A stretch of 64,000 nucleotides of DNA from an uncultured Dysosmobacter sp. (GCA_934563745.1 CAKTHE010000004.1:1-64000), one strand, 5' to 3'. Positions 25,706 through 38,154 are shown, counted from the stretch's first letter. Notes: generated from the sequence alone by a model not told the origin. Translations and numbers: made by a program.

Positions 25706-26290
25706 ATGCTGTTTGAAAAAAAGTCTTCCGGAGTGGAATGGCTGGTCGTCGGTCTGGGCAATCCCGGGGAGAAGTACCGCAATACCCGGCACAATATGGG
25801 CTTTTTGGCCCTGGACCTGCTGGCAGAGCAGCTGAATGTCCGGGTGGACCGGATCAAATACAAGGCGGTGACGGCACAGGCGACCCTGGGCGGCGCCCGC
25901 TGCCTTCTGATGAAGCCGCAGACCTTTATGAATCTTTCCGGCGAGGCGGTACGGGAGGCGGCCCAGTTTTACAAGATCCCGCCGGAGCGGGTCCTGGTCC
26001 TCTACGACGATGTGTCGCTGCCGGTGGGGAAGATCCGGGTGCGGCCCTCCGGCTCCGCCGGCGGCCACAACGGGATCAAGAACATCATTGCCCACCTGGG
26101 CACGGATCAGTTTCCCCGGGTGAAGATCGGCGTGGGGCAGGCCCCGGCCGGCGAGATGATCGACTGGGTCATCGGCGTGCCGCCCCTGGCGGACCGGGAA
26201 GCGCTGCTGGAGGCGGCCAAGCGGGCCGGGCAGGCGGCGGAATGCGTGATCGCCCAGGGCTGTCAGAAGGCGCAGAACCAATTCAACTGA
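25706..26290 (+). CDS. pth: Peptidyl-tRNA hydrolase
   Basis: A 194-residue enzyme that frees tRNA from peptidyl-tRNA dropped by ribosomes. The family motifs are present: VVGLGNPGEKYRNTRHNMGF with the catalytic His in RHNMGF, MKPQTFMNLSG and the YDDVSLPVGKIRVRPSGSAGGHNG block. An extra 11 residues precede the usual start (VEWLVVGLGNPG); the ATG used has GGGGGAGGAG nine bases upstream. It lies in the glmU-prs-pth-mfd order that is widespread in Firmicutes. Confidence 0.96.
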   Translation: MLFEKKSSGVEWLVVGLGNPGEKYRNTRHNMGFLALDLLAEQLNVRVDRIKYKAVTAQATLGGARCLLMKPQTFMNLSGEAVREAAQFYKIPPERVLVLYDDVSLPVGKIRVRPSGSAGGHNGIKNIIAHLGTDQFPRVKIGVGQAPAGEMIDWVIGVPPLADREALLEAAKRAGQAAECVIAQGCQKAQNQFN

Positions 26291-26405
26291 TGGCTGCACC
26301 GCCCGCAGCTCTGCGCACGGGTGTTCTGCGGCCTAATGCTTCCATAATTTTACATATTTAGCACATTCCGGCGTGCGGATTTTGCCGGCCGAAAGGGGGA
26401 GAAGC

Positions 26406-29930
<3,525 letters not shown>

Positions 29931-29938
29931 TTCTGAAT

Positions 29939-29996
29939 GATCCCCTTCCTGCGTACAATGGCTCAGAGACCGGAGCGGTACGAAAGGAAGGGGATC
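29939..29996 (+). promoter_or_regulatory. Hairpin that can sequester the foldase ribosome binding site; possible internal promoter
   Basis: GATCCCCTTCC (29939-29949) is complementary to GGAAGGGGATC (29986-29996), which contains the Shine-Dalgarno sequence of the next gene. CGTAC/GTACG (29952-29956, 29978-29982) extends the stem. A possible -10 box TACAAT lies at 29954-29959 within the left-arm region, with a weak TTCTGA 17 bases upstream. A transcript begun there would lack the blocking arm. Both effects are inferred from base pairing only. Confidence 0.5.
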
Positions 29997-30003
29997 GTTT
30001 TTT

Positions 30004-31179
30004 ATGGGACGAAGGAGCGTGCGGGTGCTGTCGGCTGCGCTGAGCCTGGCGGTTTTGTGTGCCTGCGGGATTTCGCCGGCGGCCGGGGAGGGGCTTTTAT
30101 GCCGGGCGGCCGGCGTGCGGGCGGATGAGACATTTCTGACGGTGGACGGGCAGGCTGTGTGTGCGGAGCGCTATCTTTATTTTCTGGCGGAGGCCTGCGA
30201 CCGGATCACCGACTGCTATCAGGACGAGGGTCTGGAGCCGGACTGGTCGGCGCAGATGGGGCAGCAGACGCTGGCCCAGTATGCGGCGGAGCAGGCGGTG
30301 CGGACGGCGGCTCTGTACGCCCAGGTGGAGGCCTGGGGGAGCCGCTATGACTGCTCCATCTCGGAGGACGAGCGGGCGGCGGCCCAGGCCCTGTGGCAGC
30401 CGGATGACGCCGGGGATGGGGCGCAGCGGGCCCAGCGGCTTGCCTATATGGGCGTGGACGAGGCTTTTGCGCAGGCCCTGTCGGAGGATTACTATCTCTA
30501 TGCGCGGCTTTACCGCCTGTCCCGTACGGAGGGGAGCGAGCTGAACCCGGGAGCCGCCGCCCTGGAGACCTGGGGGCAAAGCCGCGGCATGTGTACGGTC
30601 AGGACGTTGTGCCTGCCGGCGCCGGACGGCGAGGATGCGGCTGCGCGGGAGACCCGCCGGGCCACGGCGGAGAATCTTTCCAAACAGCTGCAGCTGCATG
30701 AGGATCCGGAGGAGGCATTTTCCGCGTTGGGGAAGCAGGCGGGCGCCGCAGAGGAAATGAAGACCTTCGTGCCCGGCTCCAGCGGTCTGCCGGCGGAGGT
30801 GGAGGCGGCGGCTCTGACCCTTTCGGAAGGTGCACTGAGCCCGGTGATCGAGACGGAGAGCGGCTGCTGGCTGGTGCTGCGCGGGCCGCTGGATCAGGAG
30901 GCGGCGGCCGCCGCCTGGTTTGACGACCGGCTGCAGGCCGCGGCGGATACGGCGCAGATCCAGCGCAGCGCGGCGCTGGAAAAGCTGAACACCCGGGAGT
31001 TTTATGAGACGCTGTGCACCCTGCGCGCCCGGACGGAGCCGGCGGATCACGCGGCGGACTCCGGGGCAGGCAGCGGGGAGGCGTCCGGGTCGGCCGAAGT
31101 TTCCGCTTCCGACGGGGCCGACAGCCCGGCTCAGGGCACGGTGATCAATCTGCCGGACGGAAATCAGCAGAATGCATGA
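30004..31179 (+). CDS. PpiC/PrsA-like peptidylprolyl isomerase lipoprotein
   Basis: A 391-residue exported protein. The N-terminus is a lipoprotein signal (residues 1-21, LAVLCAC; Cys19 or Cys21 is the lipid site). Residues about 45-180 are helical and SurA/PrsA-like, and about 195-300 resemble a parvulin domain (RTLCLPAP, then TLSEGALSPVIETESGCWLVL). The tail from about 345 is Ser/Gly/Ala/Asp-rich and disordered. It probably helps fold secreted proteins at the outer face of the membrane. Location right after mfd is common in clostridia. Isomerase activity is not certain because the parvulin active site is divergent. Confidence 0.78.
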   Translation: MGRRSVRVLSAALSLAVLCACGISPAAGEGLLCRAAGVRADETFLTVDGQAVCAERYLYFLAEACDRITDCYQDEGLEPDWSAQMGQQTLAQYAAEQAVRTAALYAQVEAWGSRYDCSISEDERAAAQALWQPDDAGDGAQRAQRLAYMGVDEAFAQALSEDYYLYARLYRLSRTEGSELNPGAAALETWGQSRGMCTVRTLCLPAPDGEDAAARETRRATAENLSKQLQLHEDPEEAFSALGKQAGAAEEMKTFVPGSSGLPAEVEAAALTLSEGALSPVIETESGCWLVLRGPLDQEAAAAAWFDDRLQAAADTAQIQRSAALEKLNTREFYETLCTLRARTEPADHAADSGAGSGEASGSAEVSASDGADSPAQGTVINLPDGNQQNA

Positions 31180-31253
31180 GCCGCCGCGGATAGCCGCTGC
31201 AGCGGCGCGGCGCGGAAGCGGGGAAGGGGCATCCGCAGGGAACAGAATGAAGC

Positions 31254-31300
31254 GCAGGAACCGGGCGCCGGGTAGAAAATACCCGACGCCCGGTTCCTGC
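31254..31300. repeat. Long inverted repeat between foldase gene and his operon
   Basis: A 14-bp stem GCAGGAACCGGGCG with its complement, one mismatch, then CGGGTA/TACCCG around a GAAAA loop. It probably ends the foldase transcript although no T run follows. Confidence 0.7.
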
Positions 31301-31353
31301 AGAGGAAAACTTTTGTGCAAAGAAGAGAATTTTACAGATTATCGAATTACCAC

Positions 31354-31382
31354 TTTACTTTGATAGCAAAATAAAGTAGAAT
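31354..31382 (+). promoter_or_regulatory. Promoter of the histidine operon
   Basis: TTTACT (31354-31359), a 17-base spacer and TAGAAT (31377-31382), about 46 bases before the hisZ-hisG ATG. No T-box specifier stem or leader peptide rich in His codons was found in the short leader. Confidence 0.7.
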
Positions 31383-31428
31383 GGCCGCAATGAGACGCGG
31401 GCCGCGGCCCTTCGAGGAGGAATCCCCC

Positions 31429-33009
31429 ATGATGGAACTGGATCTGAATATGCTCAGGCCGCAGGAACGGATCTCTCTGCAGCTTCGGGTGCTGTACGAA
31501 CAGGCAGGGTTTCGGCAATACCGGATGGGCCGGTTTGAAGAATATGGCCTGTATCAGGAAAACCGGCGTTTTCTTCCCAGCGAGCAGGTCATCACCTTTA
31601 CGGATCTGGATGGACGTCTGCTGGCGCTCAAGCCGGATGTGACGCTGTCCATCGCCAAAAACGCTCCGGTAGAGCCGGGGCAGTGCGGGCGGTTTTATTA
31701 TCTGGAAAACGTGTATCGCCCCTCGCAGGAGAGCCACACGTTCAAGGAAATCAGCCAGATGGGCCTTGAGTGCATCGGCGCGGTGGATGACGGCGTTACG
31801 GCGCAGGCAGTCTTTTTGGCGATTCAAAGCCTGGCCCTGACAGGGCAGGCGTTTACGATGGAACTGAGCCATATGGGCTTTGTCACCGGACTGCTGGACG
31901 CCGTAGGCGCGCCGGAGGCGGTGCGGCCGCAGCTGCTCAGCTGCATCCGCGATCACAACCGGCATGAGCTGCAGCGCTGCGCGGCCGCGGCGGGGCTTTC
32001 CAGGCAGGGCGGGGATGCCCTCTGCCGCCTGGGCGAACTGAACGGCCCGTGGAAACAGGTGCTGGCCGCGGCGGAGCCGCTGGCGCTCAACGCGGCCATG
32101 GGCGCCGCCCTGGCGGAGCTGCGGACGCTGTGCCTGGATCTGGACGCGCGGAACGGAACGGAGCATGTGCGGCTGGATCTGTCGCTGGTCAATGACATGG
32201 AGTACTATAACGGGCTGGTCCTGCAGGGGTATCTTTCCGGGCTCCCGCGGGCGGTGCTGCGGGGCGGACGGTATGATCCGCTGGTCTCCCAGTTCCGCAA
32301 GGGGGCCAGGGCGGTCGGGTTTGCTCTGTATCTGGACGAGCTGGCCCGGATGCGCGCATGCAGCCCGCAGAAGGCGGAGCCGGCGGTGCTGAATGTGGCA
32401 CTGCCCAAAGGACGCCTGGGTGACAAGGTCTACAATCTGCTTTCGGGCGTGGGATACGGCTGCCCGGAAAATTACAATGATACCCGCAAGCTGGTGGTGG
32501 AGAACCCGGAGGCCGGAATCCGGTATTTTCTGGTCAAGCCCAGTGATGTGGCAATCTATGTGGAACATGGGGCGGCCGACATCGGGATCGTGGGAAAGGA
32601 TATCCTGGAGGAGTCCGGCGCGGATGTTTATGAGCTGCTGGATACGGGCCTGGGCAAATGCCGTATGTGTGTGGCCGGCCCGGAGGACTTTCAGGATGAT
32701 CCCGGTCGGGCGCTGCGCGTGGCGACGAAGTTTGTAAAGATCGCCAAGGCGTATTATGCCGCCCAGGGGCGGGACATTGATATTATCAAGCTGAACGGAT
32801 CCATTGAGCTGGCGCCCATTCTGGGCCTTTCCGATGTGATCGTGGACATTGTGGAGACGGGGACGACCCTGCGGGAGAACCATCTGAAGGTCCTTACGGA
32901 GTTCATGCCGATTTCCGCCCGGTTCATTGCAAACCGGGCCAGCTATCAATTCAAGCGCCGGGAGATCGATACGCTTCTCGGCAAACTGCGGGAGGTGACA
33001 GAGCAGTGA
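31429..33009 (+). CDS. hisZ-hisG: HisZ-HisG fusion: ATP phosphoribosyltransferase regulatory plus catalytic subunit
   Basis: One continuous 526-residue frame encodes both subunits of the first enzyme of histidine synthesis (ATP + PRPP to phosphoribosyl-ATP). Residues 1 to about 317 are HisZ, a histidyl-tRNA-synthetase-like domain: ALKPDVTLSIAK, YYLENVYRPSQES, DLSLVNDMEYYNGLV and the motif 3 region GGRYDPLVSQF...AVGFALYLDEL. Residues about 319-526 are short-form HisG: NVALPKGRLG, DIGIVGKDILEESGADV and the PRPP loop DVIVDIVETGTTLRENH. The HisZ part is shorter than the usual 380-390. GGAGG eight bases upstream picks the ATG at 31429; an earlier in-frame ATG lies inside the -10 box. It opens the operon. 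Confidence 0.92.
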   Translation: MMELDLNMLRPQERISLQLRVLYEQAGFRQYRMGRFEEYGLYQENRRFLPSEQVITFTDLDGRLLALKPDVTLSIAKNAPVEPGQCGRFYYLENVYRPSQESHTFKEISQMGLECIGAVDDGVTAQAVFLAIQSLALTGQAFTMELSHMGFVTGLLDAVGAPEAVRPQLLSCIRDHNRHELQRCAAAAGLSRQGGDALCRLGELNGPWKQVLAAAEPLALNAAMGAALAELRTLCLDLDARNGTEHVRLDLSLVNDMEYYNGLVLQGYLSGLPRAVLRGGRYDPLVSQFRKGARAVGFALYLDELARMRACSPQKAEPAVLNVALPKGRLGDKVYNLLSGVGYGCPENYNDTRKLVVENPEAGIRYFLVKPSDVAIYVEHGAADIGIVGKDILEESGADVYELLDTGLGKCRMCVAGPEDFQDDPGRALRVATKFVKIAKAYYAAQGRDIDIIKLNGSIELAPILGLSDVIVDIVETGTTLRENHLKVLTEFMPISARFIANRASYQFKRREIDTLLGKLREVTEQ

Positions 33010-34295
33010 TCCCTATTGTAAATTTTGACGAGCTTGCCCCGGAGGAGATTCTGAACCGGGATATCCGGGCGGAGGAGCAGGTGGATGCGGCGGTGGATGC
33101 CGTAATCGCCGAGGTCCGTGCCCGGGGCGACGCGGCCCTTCGGGCATGCACCCGGCGCTTTGACGGCGTGGAGCTGCAGGAGCTGCAGGTGGCGCCGGAG
33201 GAACTGGATGCGGCCTTTGCCGCGCTGCGTCCGGATTTTCTGGAGACGCTGAAGCAGGCGGCAGAGAACATCCGCCGCTTTCACGAGCAGCAGATCCACC
33301 GGGATTTTGTGCTGACGGACCGGCCCGGGATCGTGATGGGGCAGCGCTATACGCCGATTGAAAGGGTGGGCATCTGCGTGCCCCGCAGCCCGGAGGCGTT
33401 CCCCTCCACGATTTTGATGAATGTGATCCCGGCCAAGCTGGCCGGCGTCCGTGAGATCGTACTGGTCACACCGCCGGATCAGGCCGGCCGTGTCAGCCCG
33501 GAAGCGCTGGCTGCGGCCCGGATCGCCGGGGCGGACAGAATTTTCAAGGTGGGCGGCGCCCAGGCGGTGGCAGCCCTTGCCTATGGGACCGAGAGCATTC
33601 CCCGGGTGGACAAGATCGTCGGCCCGGGCGGGATCTTCGTGGCGACCGCCAAGCGCAAGGTATTCGGCCAGGTGGCCATCGACATGATCGCCGGCCCCAG
33701 TGAGATCCTGGTTCTGGCGGATGGAAACTCCAACCCGGCCTGGGTAGCGGCGGATCTTTTAAGCCAGGCCGAGCATGACGTGCTGGCATCCGCCGTTCTG
33801 GTGACGGACAGCCCCGAGCTGGCCGGCGCGGTGCAGCAGGAGATCGAACGGCAGCTGCCCACGCTGCCCCGGGCGGCCGTGGCCCGCAGGTCCATTGACG
33901 AAAACGGAAAGATCATTGTGACCGACAATCTGGACAAGGCGGTGCTTTCTGCCAACCGCATCGCGCCGGAGCATCTGGAGCTGTGCGTGGACGATCCCTT
34001 CGCGCTGCTGCCTAGGATCCGGAACGCCGGCAGCATCTTCCTGGGCAGAATGGCGCCGGAGGCGCTGGGCGATTATTTTGCGGGCCCCAATCACACTCTG
34101 CCCACCAGCGGCACAGCCCGCTTTTCCAGCCCCCTTGGCGTGGATGATTTTGTCAAGAAGTCCAGCTTCTTATATTACGACCACGCGGCGCTGGCCCCGG
34201 TTGCCGGGCGCATTGCGGACTTTGCCCGCAGCGAGGGCCTGGAGGCCCATGCCCGCTCGGTGCTGATCCGGACGGAGGGAGGCGCGGCGCAATGA
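33006..34295 (+). CDS. hisD: Histidinol dehydrogenase
   Basis: A 429-residue Zn enzyme that carries out the last two oxidations, histidinol to histidine, with NAD+. Visible: GPGGIFVATAKRKVFG, GPSEILVLADG, the SQAEHD metal/catalytic region and the AGPNHTLPTSGTARFSSPLGV block with two further conserved His residues. Start is GTG at 33006, overlapping the hisZ-hisG stop by four bases (GTGA), so the two are translationally coupled. Length is standard. Confidence 0.97.
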   Translation: MIPIVNFDELAPEEILNRDIRAEEQVDAAVDAVIAEVRARGDAALRACTRRFDGVELQELQVAPEELDAAFAALRPDFLETLKQAAENIRRFHEQQIHRDFVLTDRPGIVMGQRYTPIERVGICVPRSPEAFPSTILMNVIPAKLAGVREIVLVTPPDQAGRVSPEALAAARIAGADRIFKVGGAQAVAALAYGTESIPRVDKIVGPGGIFVATAKRKVFGQVAIDMIAGPSEILVLADGNSNPAWVAADLLSQAEHDVLASAVLVTDSPELAGAVQQEIERQLPTLPRAAVARRSIDENGKIIVTDNLDKAVLSANRIAPEHLELCVDDPFALLPRIRNAGSIFLGRMAPEALGDYFAGPNHTLPTSGTARFSSPLGVDDFVKKSSFLYYDHAALAPVAGRIADFARSEGLEAHARSVLIRTEGGAAQ

Positions 34296-35356
34296 GCCGA
34301 TTTTTATCCAAAGAGGCGGCGCGGCTGGCGCCGTACACACCGGGCGAGCAGCCGCAGAACCGGCGTTACATCAAGCTCAATACCAACGAAAGTCCCTTCC
34401 CACCCTCCCCCAAGGTGATCGAAGCCTTGAGCGCGGCGGAGGCCGGCCGGCTGAACCTGTATTCCGATCCGACCTGCGCGGGGCTGACGGCAGCCCTTTC
34501 CGAACGCTGCGGGCTTGGGCCGGAACAGATCCTGGCGGGAAACGGGTCGGATGAAATTCTGGCATTTGCGTTCCGGGCTTTCTGCGGCGAGGGCTGCGGC
34601 CCCGTATACGCGGATATTACTTACGGCTTTTACAAGGCGCAGACGGCACTTTTTGGCCTGGAGGCCCGGATCATCCCCCTGCGGGAGGATTTTACACTGA
34701 GCGTCAGCGACTATCTGGACGTTCCCGGGACCGTTGTGATCGCAAACCCCAACGCGCCCACCGGCATGGCCGTGCCGCGGGAGGAGATCCGGCGCCTGCT
34801 GGAGCGGGACCCCGATCGGGTCGTGATCGTGGATGAGGCCTATGTGGACTTCGGGGGAGAGAGCTGCGTGCCTCTGATCTCCGGTCATGACAACCTGCTG
34901 GTGGTGCAGACCCTTTCCAAAAGCCGTTCATTGGCCGGCGGCCGGGTCGGCTTTGCCCTGGGCAGCGCGGAGCTGATCCGTGCGCTCAACCGGGTCAAAT
35001 ACAGCTTCAATCCCTACAATGTGAACCGGCTGTCCCTGCTGGCCGGTGCCGCCGCGGTCGCGGATCAGGCCTATTTTGAAAGCTGTACGGCGGCGATCCG
35101 GGAGAACCGGACCTGGACGGCACGGAGGCTGGAGCAGCTGGGCTTTACGGTGCTGCCCTCTCAGGCAAACTTTCTCTTTGCGAAAAACAGCCGTATTTCC
35201 GGCGAGGTGCTGTATCGGAAGCTGAAGGAAAACGGCATCCTGGTGCGCTGGTTCGACGCGCCCCGGATCCGGGAGTATGTGCGGATCACCATCGGCTCCG
35301 CGGAACAGATGGCGGCCTTTGCGGATGCGGTGGCCCGCCTGCTGGAAGGACTGTAA
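34292..35356 (+). CDS. hisC: Histidinol-phosphate aminotransferase
   Basis: A 354-residue fold-type I PLP enzyme transferring the amino group to imidazole acetol phosphate. The substrate region LNTNESPFPPSP, the Asp that contacts the pyridine ring (VDEAYVDFG) and the PLP lysine in TLSKSRSLAGGRVGF are present. The ATG overlaps the hisD stop by four bases (ATGA). No divergence from the family was noted. Confidence 0.96.
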   Translation: MSRFLSKEAARLAPYTPGEQPQNRRYIKLNTNESPFPPSPKVIEALSAAEAGRLNLYSDPTCAGLTAALSERCGLGPEQILAGNGSDEILAFAFRAFCGEGCGPVYADITYGFYKAQTALFGLEARIIPLREDFTLSVSDYLDVPGTVVIANPNAPTGMAVPREEIRRLLERDPDRVVIVDEAYVDFGGESCVPLISGHDNLLVVQTLSKSRSLAGGRVGFALGSAELIRALNRVKYSFNPYNVNRLSLLAGAAAVADQAYFESCTAAIRENRTWTARRLEQLGFTVLPSQANFLFAKNSRISGEVLYRKLKENGILVRWFDAPRIREYVRITIGSAEQMAAFADAVARLLEGL

Positions 35357-35367
35357 AGGAGGAAGCT

Positions 35368-35955
35368 ATGCGTACGGCAAGCATCGAACGGAAGACGAAT
35401 GAGACGCAGATCAGCCTGACGCTGAATCTGGACGGCAGCGGACAGGTGTGCGCGGACACCGGCTGCGGGTTTTTGAACCATATGCTGACCCTGTTTGCCA
35501 GCCACGGGGACTTTGACCTGTCCGTCACCTGCCGCGGCGACACGGAGGTGGACGATCATCACAGTGTGGAGGATATCGGCATCTGCCTGGGACAGGCCTT
35601 CACCGAGGCCCTGGGCGATAAGCGCGGGATCACCCGCTACGGGCAGTTCCTGCTGCCGATGGATGAGACCTTGGTGCTGTGTGCCTGCGATCTTTCCGGA
35701 CGGGATTATCTGGGCTGGGCGGTGGAGCTTCCCGCACAGAAGGTGGGCAGCTTTGATACGGAGCTGGCCAAGGAATTCTGGCTTGCCTTTGTCCGGACCT
35801 GCCCTGCATCGGTCCACATCCGGGAGCTGGCCGGCGAGAATACGCACCATATTCTGGAGGCCGTGTTCAAGGGGATGGGGCACACGCTGAGCGCGGCGGT
35901 GCGGCTGAACGAGCGGCACCGGGATGAAATTCCCAGTACGAAGGGGCGGCTGTAA
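35368..35955 (+). CDS. hisB: Imidazoleglycerol-phosphate dehydratase
   Basis: A 195-residue monofunctional Mn-dependent dehydratase (the bifunctional gammaproteobacterial form carries a phosphatase domain, absent here). Metal-binding motifs: GCGFLNHMLTLFASH, VDDHHSVEDIGICLGQ and ENTHHILEAVFKGMG. An AAGGAGG site lies before the ATG, 11 bases after hisC. The phosphatase step is supplied by the PHP protein at the end of the operon. Confidence 0.97.
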   Translation: MRTASIERKTNETQISLTLNLDGSGQVCADTGCGFLNHMLTLFASHGDFDLSVTCRGDTEVDDHHSVEDIGICLGQAFTEALGDKRGITRYGQFLLPMDETLVLCACDLSGRDYLGWAVELPAQKVGSFDTELAKEFWLAFVRTCPASVHIRELAGENTHHILEAVFKGMGHTLSAAVRLNERHRDEIPSTKGRL

Positions 35956-36567
35956 ATGATCGCGATTGTGGATTACGGCGTGGGAAACCTGTTTTCCCTG
36001 ACGTCAAGCCTGCAATCCCTGGGGGCGGAGACGGAGGTGACCCGGGATCCGGAGCGCCTGCGGGCGGCGGACCGCGTCATTCTTCCCGGCGTGGGGGCAT
36101 TCGGAGACGCCAAAGCCAAACTGGATGCCACCGGATTGGTGCCGGTGCTGCGGCAGGAGGCGGAGCGCAAGCCGCTGCTGGGGATCTGCCTGGGGATGCA
36201 GCTGCTGTTTGAGCGGAGCTTTGAATACGGCGTCCACGCGGGACTGGGATTGGTTCCGGGCGAGGTGGTATCCCTGCGGGAGGATCTGTCCGATCCGATG
36301 CTGAAGGTGCCCCATATGGGCTGGAACAGTCTGAAAATCGTGAAGGATGACCCGCTGTTCCGCTATTTTCAGGATGAGGAGTACGTCTACTATGTGCACA
36401 GCTTCTACGCGAAGGGCTGTGCAGACAGCACGCTGGGAACATCCCGGTACGGAAACGTGACCGTGACGGGAGCGGTGCGCCGCGGCCTTGTCTGGGGCAC
36501 CCAGTTCCACCCGGAGAAGTCCGGCGCGGCGGGGCTGCGGCTGCTGAAAGCCTTCAGCGAGCTGTAA
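35956..36567 (+). CDS. hisH: Imidazole glycerol phosphate synthase, glutaminase subunit
   Basis: A 203-residue class I glutamine amidotransferase that passes ammonia to HisF. The catalytic triad is visible: Cys in GICLGMQLLFE and His-Glu in FHPEKSG. An oxyanion strand VDYGVGNLFS starts the protein. The ATG begins directly after the hisB stop (TAAATG), so translation is probably coupled. Confidence 0.97.
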   Translation: MIAIVDYGVGNLFSLTSSLQSLGAETEVTRDPERLRAADRVILPGVGAFGDAKAKLDATGLVPVLRQEAERKPLLGICLGMQLLFERSFEYGVHAGLGLVPGEVVSLREDLSDPMLKVPHMGWNSLKIVKDDPLFRYFQDEEYVYYVHSFYAKGCADSTLGTSRYGNVTVTGAVRRGLVWGTQFHPEKSGAAGLRLLKAFSEL

Positions 36568-36667
36568 AAAAGACCACGAAGAACCAAGCGCGGGCCGGGA
36601 TGGCTGCGGCCTTCCCGGCCGGGTCCGCGGGGCCCGGACCGACGCACGGCGGAGAAGGAGAATGACC

Positions 36668-37387
36668 ATGCAGATTTTCCCGGCGATCGACCTGCGGGGC
36701 GGCCAGGTGGTCCGCCTGTACCAGGGCGATTATGAAAAAGAAACCGTCTATGGGACGGATCCCTGCGCCGTGGCGGAGGGATTTCGGGAGGCCGGTGCCC
36801 AATACCTCCATGTGGTGGATCTGGACGGGGCCCGGGACGGCACCACGGAGAATTTTTCAAGCATTGCCGCCCTGGCCGCCCGGGGCGGGCTTTACATGGA
36901 AGTGGGCGGCGGTATCCGCACGGAGGATCGGATCCGGCAGTATCTGGACCTTGGCGTAAGCCGGTGCATCCTAGGGACTGTGGCGGTAAAGGACTTTGCG
37001 TTTACCGCCCGCATGGCGCAGAAGTACGGCGACCGGATCGCCGTGGGCGTGGATATCCGGGACGGGTATGTGGCCGTCAACGGCTGGAAGGAACTGTCTG
37101 GGGAGCCGGGCCTTGCCTTTTGCCGCCGTTTGTACGAAGCCGGTGTCGGAACCGTGATCTGCACGGATATTTGCCGGGACGGTGCGGAGCGGGGCACCAA
37201 CCTGGAGCTGTACCGGGAACTGGCGAATATAAAGGGCCTGGCCGTGACGGCGTCCGGCGGCGTCAGCTCCCTGGAGGAGCTGCGGGAGCTGCAGGCCATC
37301 GGCACCCGGGCTGCCATCCTGGGGAAGGCGCTGTATACCGGCCGGCTGGATTTAAGTGCGGTGATCCGGGAGGTGGGCGTATGCTAG
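36668..37387 (+). CDS. hisA: ProFAR isomerase (HisA)
   Basis: A 239-residue barrel enzyme isomerising the aminoaldose ProFAR to the ketose PRFAR. The catalytic Asp in AIDLRGGQVVRL, the GGGIRTEDRI phosphate loop and the second Asp in ICTDICRDG are present; the GLAVTASGGVSSLEEL strand closes the barrel. Two ATGs six bases apart are possible; 36668 is preferred because AAGGAG lies seven bases before it, but 36662 cannot be excluded. The 94-base gap after hisH is the largest in the operon and GC-rich. Its 3' end overlaps hisF by seven bases. Confidence 0.95.
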   Translation: MQIFPAIDLRGGQVVRLYQGDYEKETVYGTDPCAVAEGFREAGAQYLHVVDLDGARDGTTENFSSIAALAARGGLYMEVGGGIRTEDRIRQYLDLGVSRCILGTVAVKDFAFTARMAQKYGDRIAVGVDIRDGYVAVNGWKELSGEPGLAFCRRLYEAGVGTVICTDICRDGAERGTNLELYRELANIKGLAVTASGGVSSLEELRELQAIGTRAAILGKALYTGRLDLSAVIREVGVC

Positions 37388-38136
37388 CCAAACGGATCAT
37401 TCCCTGCCTGGATATCCGGGACGGCCGGGTGGTAAAGGGCGTCAACTTCCAGGGCCTGCGGGACCTGGCGGACCCGGTGGAAATGGCCCGGTTTTATAAT
37501 GATTCCGGCGCGGATGAGCTGGTCTTTTACGACATCACGGCCTCGGCGGAGGGGCGCGGCCTGTTTACGGATATTCTGCGCCGGGTGGCTGGTGAGATCT
37601 TTATCCCCCTGACCGTGGGCGGCGGCATCCGCACGCTGGACGACTTTGACCGGGTGCTCAAGTGCGGCGCGGATAAGGTCAGCGTCAATTCCGGGGCCAT
37701 TGCGGACCCCGGACTCATTCGGGCGGCGGCGCAGAAATACGGCGACCAGTGCGTGGTGCTGAGCATGGATGTCAAGCGGGTGGACGGACGGTTCCATCTG
37801 TTTGCCAAGGGCGGCCGGGAGGATACCGGCCTGGACGCCATGGACTGGGCGGTCCGGGGCGTTTCCAACGGGGCCGGCGAGATCGTGCTCAATTCCATCG
37901 ATACCGACGGCGTGAAGGGCGGCTTTGACCTTCCCATGCTGGACGAACTGGCGGCGCGGGTCAGCGTGCCGATCGTGGCCAGCGGCGGCGCCGGGACCAT
38001 GGAGGACTTTTCGGAGCTTTTTAAGCACCCGGGCGTGGATGCGGGGCTGGCGGCCTCGATCTTCCATACGAAGCAGGTGCGCATCAACGATCTTAAGCGT
38101 TTCCTCCGCGCCCAGGGCGTGGAGATGCGTATTTGA
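37381..38136 (+). CDS. hisF: Imidazole glycerol phosphate synthase, cyclase subunit
   Basis: A 251-residue barrel enzyme that uses ammonia from HisH to close the imidazole ring and release AICAR. Motifs: MLAKRIIPCLDIRDGRVVKG with the catalytic Asp, FYDITASAEGRG, VGGGIRTLDDFDRVLKCGADKV and the second catalytic Asp in SIDTDGVKGGFD. The ATG overlaps the end of hisA (GTATGCTAG), giving tight coupling. Confidence 0.97.
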   Translation: MLAKRIIPCLDIRDGRVVKGVNFQGLRDLADPVEMARFYNDSGADELVFYDITASAEGRGLFTDILRRVAGEIFIPLTVGGGIRTLDDFDRVLKCGADKVSVNSGAIADPGLIRAAAQKYGDQCVVLSMDVKRVDGRFHLFAKGGREDTGLDAMDWAVRGVSNGAGEIVLNSIDTDGVKGGFDLPMLDELAARVSVPIVASGGAGTMEDFSELFKHPGVDAGLAASIFHTKQVRINDLKRFLRAQGVEMRI

Positions 38137-38154
38137 AAAGGAGGGGCATGGGAA

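Noticed and set aside
31254..31428. Possible T-box or His attenuator before the his operon
   Set aside because: The leader from the predicted start to the ATG is under 50 bases, with no specifier loop, no T-box sequence and no peptide with repeated His codons. The large hairpin lies before the promoter.
36568..36667. Regulatory element in the hisH-hisA gap
   Set aside because: The 94-base gap is GC-rich with GGCCGGG/CCCGGCC pairing but has no clear hairpin-plus-tail or operator; nothing could be supported.
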